Origin: Emiliania huxleyi CCMP1516
Taxonomy: Eukaryota > Haptophyta > Isochrysidales > Noelaerhabdaceae
Length of the DNA: 64,000 bases
NCBI RefSeq assembly: GCF_000372725.1
Contig: NW_005200774.1
Coordinates: 51,069-115,068 of the forward strand
Direction of reading: 5' to 3'
The notes beneath the pieces are model-generated. The model was given only the letters and a program-made list of their open reading frames with translations, had not been told where the DNA came from and did no database searches. Numbering within the stretch: position 1 is the first letter of the stretch; every line of letters starts with the position of its first letter. A program made the position numbers and the translations under genes. Shown here in pieces: positions 51,701 to 61,283 of this stretch.

Positions 51701-51960
51701 GGCTCGCCGCGCGCCGACGGCGACCACTGCACCGCATCCAGCACGGAGAGCTTGGAGGAGTCGAGCACCTTCTCCTCGATGTCGGCCTCGACGCCGCTGC
51801 GGTCAATCTCCTCGTCCAGGAGAAGCTCCTTCTTGCTGGTGAAGCCGGCGTCCGACATCATGCGCACCGCCGGCCGCGAGGCGGCGCCGGCCGAGACCGG
51901 AACGGTCGGGCCCGCGAAGAGGGCGACCGAAGCGCCCGCGGCGGTGATAATGAGAAGCAT
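48754..51960 (-). CDS. ispG: 4-hydroxy-3-methylbut-2-enyl diphosphate synthase (plastid MEP pathway)
   Basis: Start 51960, chosen for the leader [20 protein letters not shown] followed by [12 protein letters not shown]. Exon 1 (51960-51126) encodes the first TIM barrel: [71 protein letters not shown]. From 51049 come [13 protein letters not shown] and [37 protein letters not shown]. The long central insert ([28 protein letters not shown]) marks the plant/algal type. The 3' exons have [17 protein letters not shown] and [20 protein letters not shown], whose cysteines hold the 4Fe-4S cluster, then [13 protein letters not shown]. It converts MEcPP to HMBPP. About ten exons, most introns GC-AG with satellites. 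Confidence 0.9.
49228..49315 (-). repeat. Satellite intron (CCTCCCCAGACA)n in ispG
   Basis: Seven 12-bp units. On the sense strand each unit is a pyrimidine run ending in CAG, i.e. a reiterated 3' splice-site-like motif. Confidence 0.88.
50040..50235 (-). mobile_element. Two ACGTGTCC-family introns in ispG
   Basis: The minus strand reads GGACACGTCCTGGACACGTC, CTTGGACGCGTCC before the acceptor CACCAG, and GACACGTCCCGGACATGTCC, CGGACACGTCCCGTAG at the second acceptor. The same decamer forms the introns of SRAP, TTC4-like and ABCF genes. Confidence 0.72.
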
Positions 51961-52541
51961 CTGTGGAAAGCCGCTGCGGGGACCCCGCTGTGGTCGGCGG
52001 AGGGAGAAGGCCGCGGGCTGGGAGCTCACCGACCGAGAGCTGTGCTATTGACGAAAAGAAATCCAGCGGTAACGAGCGTGATCCAATCAAAGAAACAAGG
52101 TGCGGGACAGACTAAAACATACTTCCTGCTTCGACGGGGTTTGTGTTGAGGAGTGACCCGTGCCGCCGTGTGCCCCGCAGCGGCCTCGCTGGGCCAGAAA
52201 GTCGGTAAAAATTAAACTGGAGCGAGGAGAGTGATCAAAAAAAGAAACAAGGTGCGGGACAGACCAAAACATACTTCCTGCTTCGAAGGGGTTTGTGTTG
52301 AGGAGTGACCCGTGCCGCCGTGTGCCCCGCAGCGGCCTCGCTGGGCCAGAAAGTCGGTAAAAATTAAACTGGAGCGAGGAGAGTGATCAAAAAAAGAAAC
52401 AAGGTGCGGGACGCGATTGGAAAAGTCGGTAAAAGAGCGCGCGATCAAGAAGAAGAAGAAACAAAGGGAGCGGTACCCAAAGAAAAAAAAGCGCCGGTTT
52501 CGCGGGAGCAGGGCGGCGTCAGCCTTTTTGCGCCCCGAGTC
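51961..52541. promoter_or_regulatory. Divergent promoter with tandem duplication
   Basis: This region lies between the divergent ispG and ankyrin/Myb genes. A 152-bp unit occurs twice plus a partial third copy (units beginning at about 52097, 52249 and 52401). It contains AAGGTGCGGGACAGAC, ACATACTTCCTGCTTCG, GGTAAAAATTAAACTGGAGC. Promoter function is inferred from position. Confidence 0.6.
52097..52400. repeat. 152-bp tandem duplication
   Basis: Two near-identical copies differing at only a few bases (CGACGGGG/CGAAGGGG, AGACTAAAAC/AGACCAAAAC), followed by the first 20 bases of a third. Confidence 0.9.
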
Positions 52542-55160
52542 ATGCCCCGCCGACGCGCCTCCGCGCCGCGCCCAGTGAGCCCGCCGCCCGTTCCAGAGAA
52601 CGTGGTGTCGGCGGCGCATGAAGGCTTGGTCCTTCCGATTCGGACGTGGATCAGCGGCGGCGGCAAGGCCGACGCGACCTTTGAGACAAGCGGGGCTAGC
52701 AGACGGACGCTCCTGATGCATGCGGCCGCCAACGCTCAAGAGAGTGTGGCCGAATTGCTTCTTAAGCGGGGCGCGCAGGTCGACCTACAAGACAGCAACG
52801 GCACCACCGCGCTGCTGGAAGCCGCCCAGAGGGGCCACGTGCAGGTGATGGACTTGCTGCTCAAGCGCGGCGCAGAAGTCGGCCTAGCAAACAACGACGG
52901 CGTGACCGCGCTGACAGCGGCCATGCTCCTCGGAAAGACCGAAGCCGCGCACTGCCTGATGTCGGCCATCGCGGACAATCGAGAAGCGTGGGTGCAGTCG
53001 GTGCTCGACCGCGGAACCGGGCGGGTCAACGCGGCCTCAATGCGCGGGCGGTTGGCCCGCGTGCCGCGGTGTGGCGCGGCCGAGCAGGCTGAGCTCGCGC
53101 GGCGGGAGGAGGCCGCCGACGCCGCAGCCGTCACGCTGCTCGCCGAAGAGGCGGCACAGGCGGCCGCCGCAGAGATGAAGGCGGCGCGCTCAAAAGCCCG
53201 CAACATCGGCAGACGGCTGCGCGTGAAGAACAAAAAGAAGGAGATGGAGAAGGAGAAGGAGAAGGAGAAGGAGAAGGAGAACGAGGACGCGTCGGCGCGG
53301 ATCACCATTAAGGGGCTTGTCGGCAGGTTCGGCCTAAGGGTCGACCTCAACGAGCCGGTCGTCGCGGTCAAGCGACTCATCGCTCAGCGCGAGGGCGTGC
53401 GCGTCAAGGCCCAGCGCCTCATCTTCTTTGGGACGCCGCTCGAGAACGGCCGCACCCTCTCCGACTACAACATCGTCGCGACCGACTCGGTGGACCTGCT
53501 TCTGCGCAACCTGGGGGGGGCGCGGCCGAGTCTGACTTTGACCCGCCTCCCCTGACCCGCCTCCCACCTACCGCCTCCTGTGACACAATAGGCGAAGCGT
53601 AAGCGCCCCCTCGGCTCTGCGGAAGCGCCGACCCCGCCGGCCCCTCCGCCGGCCGCCCCTCCGCCGGCCGCCCCTCCGCCGGCCGCCCCTCCGCCGCCCG
53701 AGGCCAAGGACCCGGAGCTGAGGGAGGCCGTGGAGGAGGTTGCGGCAACGCCCCTCCGCGTGCCGAGCTGCAAGACGCCCGGCTGCAACCTCTGCCTCGG
53801 GCACGCAGGGCCCTGTAGCAACGCAGTCACAGGCAGGCGGGCGCGGGTTCTCACCGACAAGGCGCGGGAGGCGTCGCCGGCGGCGCAAGCGGAGAGGAAG
53901 GAGGCGGCGAAGGCGAAGAGGAAGCAGGCAGCAGATCGAGAGATCTAGCCGAGACCCAGACGAGATCTAGCCGAGATTCAGCCGAGATCTGGCCACTTCT
54001 CCGCTCAGGTGGAGGCGGCCAAGGCCGCCCAGGCGGAGGCCGCCCAGGCGAAGAGGGGGAAGTGCACCTCGCCGGCCGCCCCTCCGCCGGCCGCCCCTCC
54101 GCCGGCCGCCCCTCCGCCTCCCGCAGTCTGGAAGCCCGAGCCGGCCGGCGGGGACTCACTATCGGCTGCTCCCGTTGCCGCGGCCGAGCCGCGTTCGCTG
54201 TGGACCTCGACGGAGGACCTTGCGATCCTGGCCTCCGCGCGGCGCCTCGGCATGCAGTGGCACCGCATCGCCGCCCAGCTGCCCGGCCGCACCGCCGACG
54301 CGGTGCGCAACCGGTGGCAGCGGCTGCAAAAGTCGCATTCGCTCGGCGAGACCGAGGAGGGGCGCGCTGCCCTCGACACGATGCTGATCGCGCACGGCTT
54401 CGACAAGGACTGGGTACCGCCCAACCTCGAGGCCGGCGGCCCCTACCCCGGCGATATGGTCCGAGCCGCGCCCCTTCCCCGCGCCCCTCGAGCGCGCACC
54501 AAACCCCACAGATTCGCGCCATCTGGCCTGCTTCCGTGCGCACGCGCCACGCCAACCCCCTCCTCCGCCCCACAGGGCGTCAAGGCCGTGTGGACTGCCC
54601 ACGAGGACCAGCTCATCGAGGAGGGCGTCCGCCGTTTCGGCCACAGGTGGCGCCAGGTTGCCGCCTCGCTGCCCGGCCGGTCCGACTCGTCTGTCCGCAA
54701 CCGGTGGACGAAGCTGCAGCGACCGGTGGACGAGAAGGTCGAGATCTAGCCGAGATCTAGCCGAGATATAGCGGAGACGTAGCCGAGACGTAGCCACGGC
54801 TCCTCTTAGGCGAAGGCGGCAAAGGCGGCGAAGAAGTCGGCGGCGGCGGCGGAGGTCGAGATCGAGCCGAGATCGAGCCGAATTATTTGCATCTGGCCTG
54901 CTTCCGTGCGCACGCGCCACGCCAACCCCCTCCTCCGCCCCACAGGGCGTCAAGGCCGTGTGGACTACCCACGAGGACCAGCTCATCGAGGAGGGCGTCC
55001 GCCGTTTCGGCCACAGGTGGCGCCAGGTTGCCGCCTCGCTGCCCGGCCGGTCCTACTCGTCTGTCCGCAACCGGTGGACGAAGCTGCAGCGACTGGTGGA
55101 CGAGAAGGTCGAGATCGAGCCGAGATCTAGCCGAGATCTAGCCGAGATATAGCGGAGACG
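52542..55160 (+). CDS. Ankyrin / ubiquitin-like / Cys-His / Myb-repeat protein
   Basis: Start 52542 (MPRRRASAPRPVSPPPVPEN). Exon 1 (52542-53519) has three ankyrin repeats (RRTLLMHAAANAQESVAELL, TTALLEAAQRGHVQVMDLLL, VTALTAAMLLGKTEAAHCLM), a Lys/Glu coil and a ubiquitin-like domain (ITIKGLVGRFGLRVDLNEPV, QRLIFFGTPLENGRTLSDYN). Exon 2 (53592-53927) is Pro-rich with a compact Cys/His motif (SCKTPGCNLCLGHAGPC). Exon 3 (from 54009) holds Myb repeat 1 (LWTSTEDLAILASARRLGMQ, WHRIAAQLPGRTADAVRNRW). Exons at 54576 and 54947 hold repeats 2 and 3 (VWTAHEDQLIEEGVRRFGHR, WRQVAASLPGRS, SSVRNRWTKLQ), which are near-identical tandem copies. It is probably a nuclear transcription factor. It may continue into the AP2 exons downstream. 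Confidence 0.68.
53928..54008 (+). repeat. Satellite intron (GAGATCTAGCC)n
   Basis: An 81-nt GC-AG intron of CCGAGATCTAG-like units. The same unit forms part of the ABCF intron 33424-33587, 20 kb away, in the same transcriptional orientation. It recurs at 54743-54810 and 55110-55190. Confidence 0.85.
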
Positions 55161-55270
55161 TAGCCGAGACGTAGCCACGCCTCCTCTTAGGCGATGGCGG
55201 CGAAGGCGGCAAAGGCGGCGAAGAAGGCGGCGGCGGCAATCGAGATCGAGCCGAGATCGAGCCGAGATCG
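54519..55270 (+). repeat. 371-bp tandem duplication of a Myb exon with its introns
   Basis: 54519-54889 and 54890-about 55265 align with only a few substitutions through intron, Myb exon, satellite and the short Ala/Lys exon. Protein changes between copies: TAHE/TTHE, GRSDSS/GRSYSS, RPVDE/RLVDE. Confidence 0.93.
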
Positions 55271-55413
55271 AGCCGAGATCCAGCCGAGATCCAGCCGAGA
55301 TGTAGCCACGCCTCCTCTCGCGTGGAGGTGCGCGCCCCTGCACCGCCCTGTGTGCTCGAGTGCTCCGCATGGCCTGGTGCGTCATTGCTACTGCCTCACC
55401 CCTTGCCTCGTAG

Positions 55414-57631
55414 GCCGCCAAGGACGCTTTGGCCGGTGGACGGTACATCTACATCACGGGTTGGCACGGAGGCCGCGCAGGGGGAGGGGTGGTGGCGGCG
55501 GAGGAGGAGGGCGGCGAGGAGGGCGACGAGGGCGGAGAGGAGGGCGAGGAAGAGGAGGGCGAGGACGGCGAGGACGGCGAGGAGGACGGCGAGGAGGGAG
55601 AGGAGGGAGAGGAGGGAGAGGAGGGAGAGGAGGGAGAGGAGGGAGAGGAGGGAGAGGAGGGAGAGGAGGAAGGAGAGGAGGAGGGGGAGGAGGAGGAGGA
55701 GGGGGAGGGGGAGGAGGAGGAGGCGGCGGCGGCGGAGGTGGCGGCAGAGGCGGAGGGCTTGCGGCTGCACCTCTCGAGCAGCAACGCCACCGGGTACGAG
55801 GGAGTGCTCAAGCATACCTCTGGCCGCTTCCAAGCGCGGCACAGGGTGGGCGGAAGGCAGGTCTACTTGGGCACCTTCGACACGGCGGTGGAGGCGGCGG
55901 TGGCGTACGCGCGGGGCGTTGGGCCGGGGCCCACCGAGGCGGAGGCTGAGGCGGCGGAGAGGCGCCGTCGCCAGGAGGCCCCGCGCTGGCGTGTCGAGAT
56001 CCGTCGTCACCCAATATACGGCACGGTGCGCAAGGGCGGCTTCAAGACCAAAGGCACCGCGCTCGTTTTCCGCGACTCCTACATCACGTACATGCGCAGC
56101 TGCGCCGCCGACCCCGCCGCCGCGAGCAAGGCTGCCTCCGCTGCCGCCATCGCGTGTGCGGGGCAGCTGTGCAGCACCGGCAAGGCCCTCCTCACGCGCG
56201 AGGCGGCCGCCGTCTTCGGGCAGAAGGAGGAGCTGGCGGCGCGGGCGGCGATGCCCGAGGCGCACGATCGGCAGGGCGAGGAGCTCGAGGCGGCGCTGCG
56301 CTCAGCGCTGCGGGGCGCCGCAGAGGGCACGGCAAAGGCGGAGGGTGCGGCGGAGGGCCTGGCGGAGGCCGCGGTGGAGGCGGAGGCTGCTACAGATGCT
56401 TTCGGCCGGTGGACCCGGGCTGTGGCGCAGCCGACCCTCGAGATGGCGCGCGGCGCCCTCTAGTGAAAGGGGAGAGGTGGGGAGAGGTCAGACGTGAGCC
56501 GTTGTCGTAGGTGGCGACCCTCCGGCCGTACTCGCTCGAGTGCGCGTGGCACTACGGCGCCAAGCCCGACGTGGAACAATGCGATTGGTGGGCGTTTGCG
56601 TGCAAGGCTGCAATGAGGGCGGCGTCGGCCGAGGCGGCGGCGGCGGCGGCGGTCGCCGCAGCGGCCGACGTAACGGGCAGGAAGTCGGCTGCACGCGCAA
56701 AGCTCGCAAAGGCCAACGAGCTCGCAAAGGCCGCCGAGGCGGCGCTCGTCGAGGAAGCCGAGGAGGCTGCCGCCGCCGCCAAGGTGGCAGAGGCCGCCGT
56801 GAAGGAGGACGACCCGACGTCCAGGAAGGCGGCGGCTGCGGCGAGGGAGCTGGCGGACGCGGCGGCGGCGAAGAAGGAGGCGGCGTCGGCATCCGTCTGG
56901 CGCATGGCGGATGCCAAGGCCGAGCACTTTGCCCCTACGGTCCCCACTGTCACACTAGGCATTGCGCCGCTCAGATGTCGACCGCAGAGATGTTTGGTCT
57001 GTAATAGGAGTGGACCGATGCGCTGGTCGTCGACGCCGCCACCATCGTGCTCGAGGCGATGCGCGCGCGGCTGCCGTTCACCGCGTCGACCGGCGGCGGC
57101 GACTCCTGTATGAGGCTCCAATGGGTCCGCAAGCTGCTGCTCGAGTGGGTGGGGACGCTGGACGGTTTCGACGAGTCGCTTCTCGAGGACCGGGCGTTTC
57201 TGCGTTTGGTTCGCACGACGGCGTACGCGTGCCTCGCGTTTCGCGAGGCCGCGGCGCTGATCTGCACCGGCCGGCTGACGCTCTGGATCCGCGCTCGGCA
57301 GCAGGTCTTCCCCGGCGACAGCCGAGAGGGGGTCGCGGTGCACGCCGTGCTCGGCGCGAAGACGGCGGCGTTGCAGCCCCTCTTGCAGTCTAGTGAGATG
57401 TGCTAGGTCGCACACGCGTGTCCTTCTGGACCCGCATAGGCGTCGCTGTGGGAAGTGCTCAAGTTCTCCGGGCTATGCAGCTCGCAGTGCTTCGAGACAG
57501 TGCTCGAGGTCGCCAAGGCGCTCGAGCGGGCGGCGGGCGAGTACGGCCGAGCAATGGCGTCCAGGCTGCTGCTCGCCGCGTCCGAGTCGCCGCACATTTG
57601 CACCGGGTACACAATGTATTTCGATCACTAG
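55414..57631 (+). CDS. AP2/ERF-domain protein (possibly the 3' part of the Myb gene)
   Basis: The exon 55414-56445 opens after a TAG acceptor (AAKDALAGGRYIYITGWHGG), so no own start codon is evident. A long Glu/Gly repeat (GEEGEEGEEG) leads to an AP2 domain (GYEGVLKHTSGRFQARHRVG, GRQVYLGTFDTAVEAAVAYA) and a second half-like strand set (WRVEIRRHPIYGTVRKGGFK). The exon from 56511 (VATLRPYSLECAWHYGAKPD) is followed by Ala-rich helices. The exon from 57008 encodes EWTDALVVDAATIVLEAMRA ... LLLEWVGTLDGFDESLLEDR, and the last exon (about 57439-57631) ASLWEVLKFSGLCSSQCFET ... HICTGYTMYFDH. The AP2 domain binds GCC-box-like DNA. Continuity of phase with the upstream exons supports one large gene, but two genes cannot be excluded. 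Confidence 0.65.
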
Positions 57632-58058
57632 CTAGAAGTGAGCTGCGAGCTGTACCGTAGTCTGAGTCGCTCCGGTTGCTTGCTGGTGGGGTGGGATGAT
57701 TTGCGCCGGAGTGGGCTGAGTCCACGGTCAGGGTGCCGAGCTATTGTGTAAACGCTCCGTAGAGAGCCACCAGACAGAGAGTGGCTCAGCCGACAGTCCC
57801 AGGCCCCGGCGGGCCCCAGGTCCCAACTCCAGAGACCGCCTAAGCACCTAAGCGGCCTAAGCGGGGGGGCGCTTAGGGTGCTTAGGTGCTTAGGTCGCCC
57901 TCGCGAGCGTAGCTACGTGCTGACATTATCATACGAGTGATCCTGAGTACCCACATGATGTGCCTGCCTATCGCTAAGCACGGGATTGCGGCCTCACAAC
58001 GCTCACGATCCGGTCGAGCCCTCGAATATCACACGCAGCACGTGGGGTGACGGGACGG
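57632..58058. other. Intergenic with a strong hairpin
   Basis: 427 bp between convergent genes. The hairpin at 57839-57894 is the only notable structure. Confidence 0.5.
57839..57894. repeat. 25-bp inverted repeat of CCTAAGC units
   Basis: CCTAAGCACCTAAGCGGCCT plus AAGCG pairs with CGCTTAGGGTGCTTAGGTGC plus TTAGG around a 6-nt G loop, with two mismatches. Each arm is itself a tandem CCTAAGC repeat. Confidence 0.88.
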
Positions 58059-58529
58059 CTACATGTCAGCGTCGCATGCATCCGCCAGCGCTGCGAACTC
58101 CTTGTCCATCCGATTTTTGTACGCGTGCATCGCTGACTTGACCTCCTCCGCATCTACATGGTCCAAGAGATCGCCATCAAAAACCCAAGCTACGGAGTGG
58201 AAGCCGCGGTCGTCGGGACCACTGCCAATCCTGCCAGAGACAAGGTACTCCAAGCGCTCGTCGTCTTCATCGACAGGGTTCCTCAGCGCCACCGCAGTCA
58301 TCTGGCTCGGGTCACAGTAGCGCATGCCGAGCACCTCTTCAATCTCCAGCAAGGCTGCGTCCGTTGACCCGCCAGCCCGAGCGTTGGCGAGTGGCGGCAG
58401 AGCGCCGACTTCCCGCATACAATCGCGAATATGGCAAGCCTTCTTGCTCCTGTCGTCGTTCCAGTACCAGCCGGCAGCTGCCGTCTTCTTGCCGCATACG
58501 TCGCATCTATCCGCCCGCCGCGGAGGCAC
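58059..58529 (-). CDS. Hypothetical protein with N-terminal zinc-binding motif
   Basis: A single exon of 156 aa. The N-terminus MPPRRADRCDVCGKKTAAAG and ACHIRDCMREVG give a CxxC...CHxxxC arrangement like a small zinc finger. The remainder is soluble and acidic (AALLEIEEVLGMRYCDPSQM, DDERLEYLVSGRIGSGPDDR, FHSVAWVFDGDLLDHVDAEE, KSAMHAYKNRMDKEFAALAD). Balanced composition argues for a real gene. No family was recognised. The zinc motif suggests nucleic-acid or protein binding, but nothing more can be said. Confidence 0.65.
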   Translation of the reverse strand: MPPRRADRCDVCGKKTAAAGWYWNDDRSKKACHIRDCMREVGALPPLANARAGGSTDAALLEIEEVLGMRYCDPSQMTAVALRNPVDEDDERLEYLVSGRIGSGPDDRGFHSVAWVFDGDLLDHVDAEEVKSAMHAYKNRMDKEFAALADACDADM

Positions 58530-59800
58530 TGGACGACGACGGGGACGGTCGCACCGGCTCGCTTTCTCAAGGATGATTTTACGCTTTTGGGGGGATCAAG
58601 TCGAGAGGAAGATCTCCGGATCTCGACAAAACGTTTTTCGGAGAAGTGCCTCGGGTGACGAAATAAACTGAGTTACCGGTGCCTGTTTTGAGAAAGAAGA
58701 AACAGCTTTTTCGAACCACGTGGCGGCATCGCGTAGCCCTGTCTGAAAACGGCCGAGTTTAACGCCGCCTTTTGCGCGCAAAGAAAAGCCGTGCGAAACG
58801 CACATGCACATGCACACGTAACCCCCCCTCCCCCATGCATGTATCTGAGCCACTGCTCAGGACAGGACAGATCCCGCCTGTACACATCTATCCCTAATGC
58901 TGCTGTCCCTATCTTGTTGCAGCACAAATCTCGTCACGTCCAGGCCTTCCAACTGCACCGCGGCACCTCGCCTCGTGGTCCGTGAGGCACGGCTTAGAAG
59001 GCTGCGAGCGCGGAACGCCAAATTTGAGCGTTTCGAGCGGTTGTTCATGGCGCAAGGGGTACGCAAGAAAACTAACTTTTGAGCGTCGAAGTTACTTCAA
59101 AAAGTAAGCTGTTACTTCGAGAGAGCTCGCGGTCCCTACGCGCGGCGTGAGAGCTCGGCCAAGCAGCGACGACAAAAATCCATATACTCGCTGAGACCGA
59201 CATAGACGCTCATGAGTGACGGCTTTAGATTGCTCAAAAGAATGACCCCCCTGTCTCGTCCTTCCTTCCCAGCTAGTTTTAACGGGAGCAGTTTTTTTTT
59301 AGTGCAAGCAGGTTTTTAACTACTAAAAATGGAAGCAAGCTTGCTCCACTTTTTAGTAGTTAAAAAGCCTGATTGTAGTCATCAAGGGTGGAGGAAACTT
59401 CGGCGGTGTGAGTACGGACAAAGAAGAGTCGGGAACGACCGTTTTTACGCGGAGATATTTACCTGTAAGAGGAAACTTCGGCTGCCGCTCGCCTGGCAAA
59501 GCAGGACTCGAAGGGATGCGCGGCGAATGCATGGTGGGTCATATGTGCACATACAGGCGCATTTTTGGTGCTGAACCGCTTCGTGCACCCCAAGTCTTTG
59601 AACATGCAACTTTGTCGCCGACGATCACCTTCCACTCCAACGCACCTTCCACTCGGCTGCTGCTCAATCGGCTGCTCACGAGCGCCGGAGAGCAGCGACA
59701 ACTGCCCCTTTGGCGTCGAGTGCTGTGCCCAATGGTGGGTGCGCAAGGCTTCTGGGTGGGTCTGGAGAGGGGCCACTTTCATGTGCTTGCTCGTACGTAG
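58530..59800. other. Gene-poor region with a MITE-like hairpin
   Basis: 1.27 kb of lower GC with no supported gene. It includes TTACTTCAAAAAGTAAGCTGTTACTTC-like short repeats near 59090-59120 and a long hairpin at 59309-59371. Confidence 0.5.
59309..59371. repeat. Near-perfect 30-bp fold-back
   Basis: CAGGTTTTTAACTACTAAAA ... GGAAGCAAG and CTTGCTCC ... TTTTAGTAGTTAAAAAGCCT are complementary around a central AAGCTT. This is AT-rich in a GC-rich context and typical of a small MITE. Confidence 0.85.
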
Positions 59801-60079
59801 GCTACGCTGGAGTGCCGCAACGCCAAGCTCGACGGCACGCGTGCCGTCGACAACGCCTCCTTTGCCCCTCCTTGGACTGGCAGCGGGCTCGTCGCAAAGA
59901 TGCTCCTCTCCCATGACATGCGGTACACCGCCACAGGCATCACTGAGCGCGACGACCGCTGCGGCACGCGACCGTCTGGCGAGCTGAGCTCGCCTGCGCT
60001 GGCAGCAGCAGCTCCGGCTTTAGAGATCTCGTCCACACTGACAGCGATGCATGTGGAATTCAACCAAATTTCTTCATAA
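59801..60079 (+). CDS. Probable 3' exon of an unassigned gene
   Basis: After the acceptor GTACGTAG the frame reads ATLECRNAKLDGTRAVDNAS, FAPPWTGSGLVAKMLLSHDM, RYTATGITERDDRCGTRPSG and ends HVEFNQISS at a TAA (60077-60079). The text looks like a folded, secreted-type domain and not noise. Upstream coding around 59650-59760 (NCPFGVECCAQWWVRKAS) is likely an earlier exon, but the joining frame was not resolved. No family recognised. Confidence 0.35.
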   Translation, partial: ATLECRNAKLDGTRAVDNASFAPPWTGSGLVAKMLLSHDMRYTATGITERDDRCGTRPSGELSSPALAAAAPALEISSTLTAMHVEFNQISS

Positions 60080-60330
60080 AGTTCCATAATTGTGTTGTAC
60101 CATGGCCCTGGGGTGGCCAGGGGCGCGCAGTGGGCGACGCTACGGGCCGGAAAGTGGCTATCCGTCTTCAAGATGTGCCACACGTGTTCTTGTGAGAACA
60201 GCGGATCGTGCAGGTCTGAGACCCGCTTTTGCACGCGCGCCTGGAATGTGCGGCAGCTGGGGAGAGATATTATGGGCTACTCATTCTGAGGTCTTTACTC
60301 TACACGCACAGAGGACTGCTAGAAAAACTA

Positions 60331-60615
60331 CTACTCGGACGGATCGAGCATGTCATCCTCGCTTGAGGCAGAACCGCTGCTCGCAGTCTCTCCGCCCTCA
60401 CTTTCCTCGCTGCTAGCTCCGCTTGCCGCTCCCGTCTCCTCTCCCTCGTCTTCCCCATCACTCCGAGACGCTTGCCGATCCACGACAGGGTCAAAGTTCT
60501 CACGACGAGAACCCTCGAGCTCGCTCTCCTCGCCGCTGCGGCCCTCCTCCTCGCTCTCTTCGTCCGTCTCCATCTCCACGTCGGCGTCCGCGCCGCCTTC
60601 GCCGGCCTCGCCCAT
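60331..60615 (-). CDS. Acidic low-complexity protein or exon
   Basis: 94 aa, MGEAGEGGADADVEMETDEE ... SGSASSEDDMLDPSE. It is composed almost wholly of Glu, Asp, Ser and Gly with one basic island (RRENFDPVVDRQASR). Such tails occur in chromatin and transcription factors (SPT6, FACT, TAF-type). Alone it gives no function. It may be the last exon of a larger minus-strand gene whose upstream part was not recognised. Confidence 0.4.
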   Translation of the reverse strand: MGEAGEGGADADVEMETDEESEEEGRSGEESELEGSRRENFDPVVDRQASRSDGEDEGEETGAASGASSEESEGGETASSGSASSEDDMLDPSE

Positions 60616-61283
60616 GGTCCTGCATTCGCATTGGTCGCACGCGTCATAGCCGGGCGCAGGTGGGTCTGTGCGTCGGCGTGGGCGGCCGAGGCGGTGTGTG
60701 AGCGGCCGGGCAGTCGAGTGGGGCTATGGGGCGCCCCGTGTCCGCGCGGGGTGGCCAGGCTGTGGCTGGGAGTGGAGCGCGGCGGCTTTTGCACCTCCTG
60801 TGGAAGCAGCCGTTCAAGCGAGGCGGACCGTGCGACTCGATTGTGGACTTGTGTAGCCGCTCCTGCGCGTGGCGGCCAGGTGGGTGGGTGCACTGGCGGG
60901 GTGCAGCGACTCAGGAATTTAGGTGGGCGCAGAGGAGCGCGCGCCGGGCGAGACTGCGGGCCGAACGCGTTACGAAAGGAATGCCGGTGCTTTGCCCGGG
61001 TTTACGCAAGGGCCCTCCCTGTGGGGGCCCGTGAACATCTTTAGCTTGTGAGCCAGGAAAAGGGTTGTTTTTTCACGAGGTGACCCTAGGGAACCGTGGG
61101 CTCTAGGTTTCCTGCACTGTGAACAGGTTGGGTCCGGGCATTTGTGTTTTTGTAGACCAGCAGCCGCCCTGGCGAGAAAAGACAAAAAATGCCGTCAAAA
61201 AAAACACATAGCGGAAATAATGGTTGGTGAGGTTGAACACTTGGCGGCTCGCCCGACCGAGTCGCTGCAGCAGACCAGCCGCG
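60616..61283. promoter_or_regulatory. Divergent spacer upstream of the wall-protein gene
   Basis: 670 bp between divergent genes. The perfect 10-bp match GGGCCCTCCC-GTGGGGGCCC (61009-61031) forms a small fold-back. The TTTTTTCACGAGG and AAAAAATGCCGTCAAAAAAA stretches near 61070 and 61185 are AT-rich islands. Confidence 0.35.
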
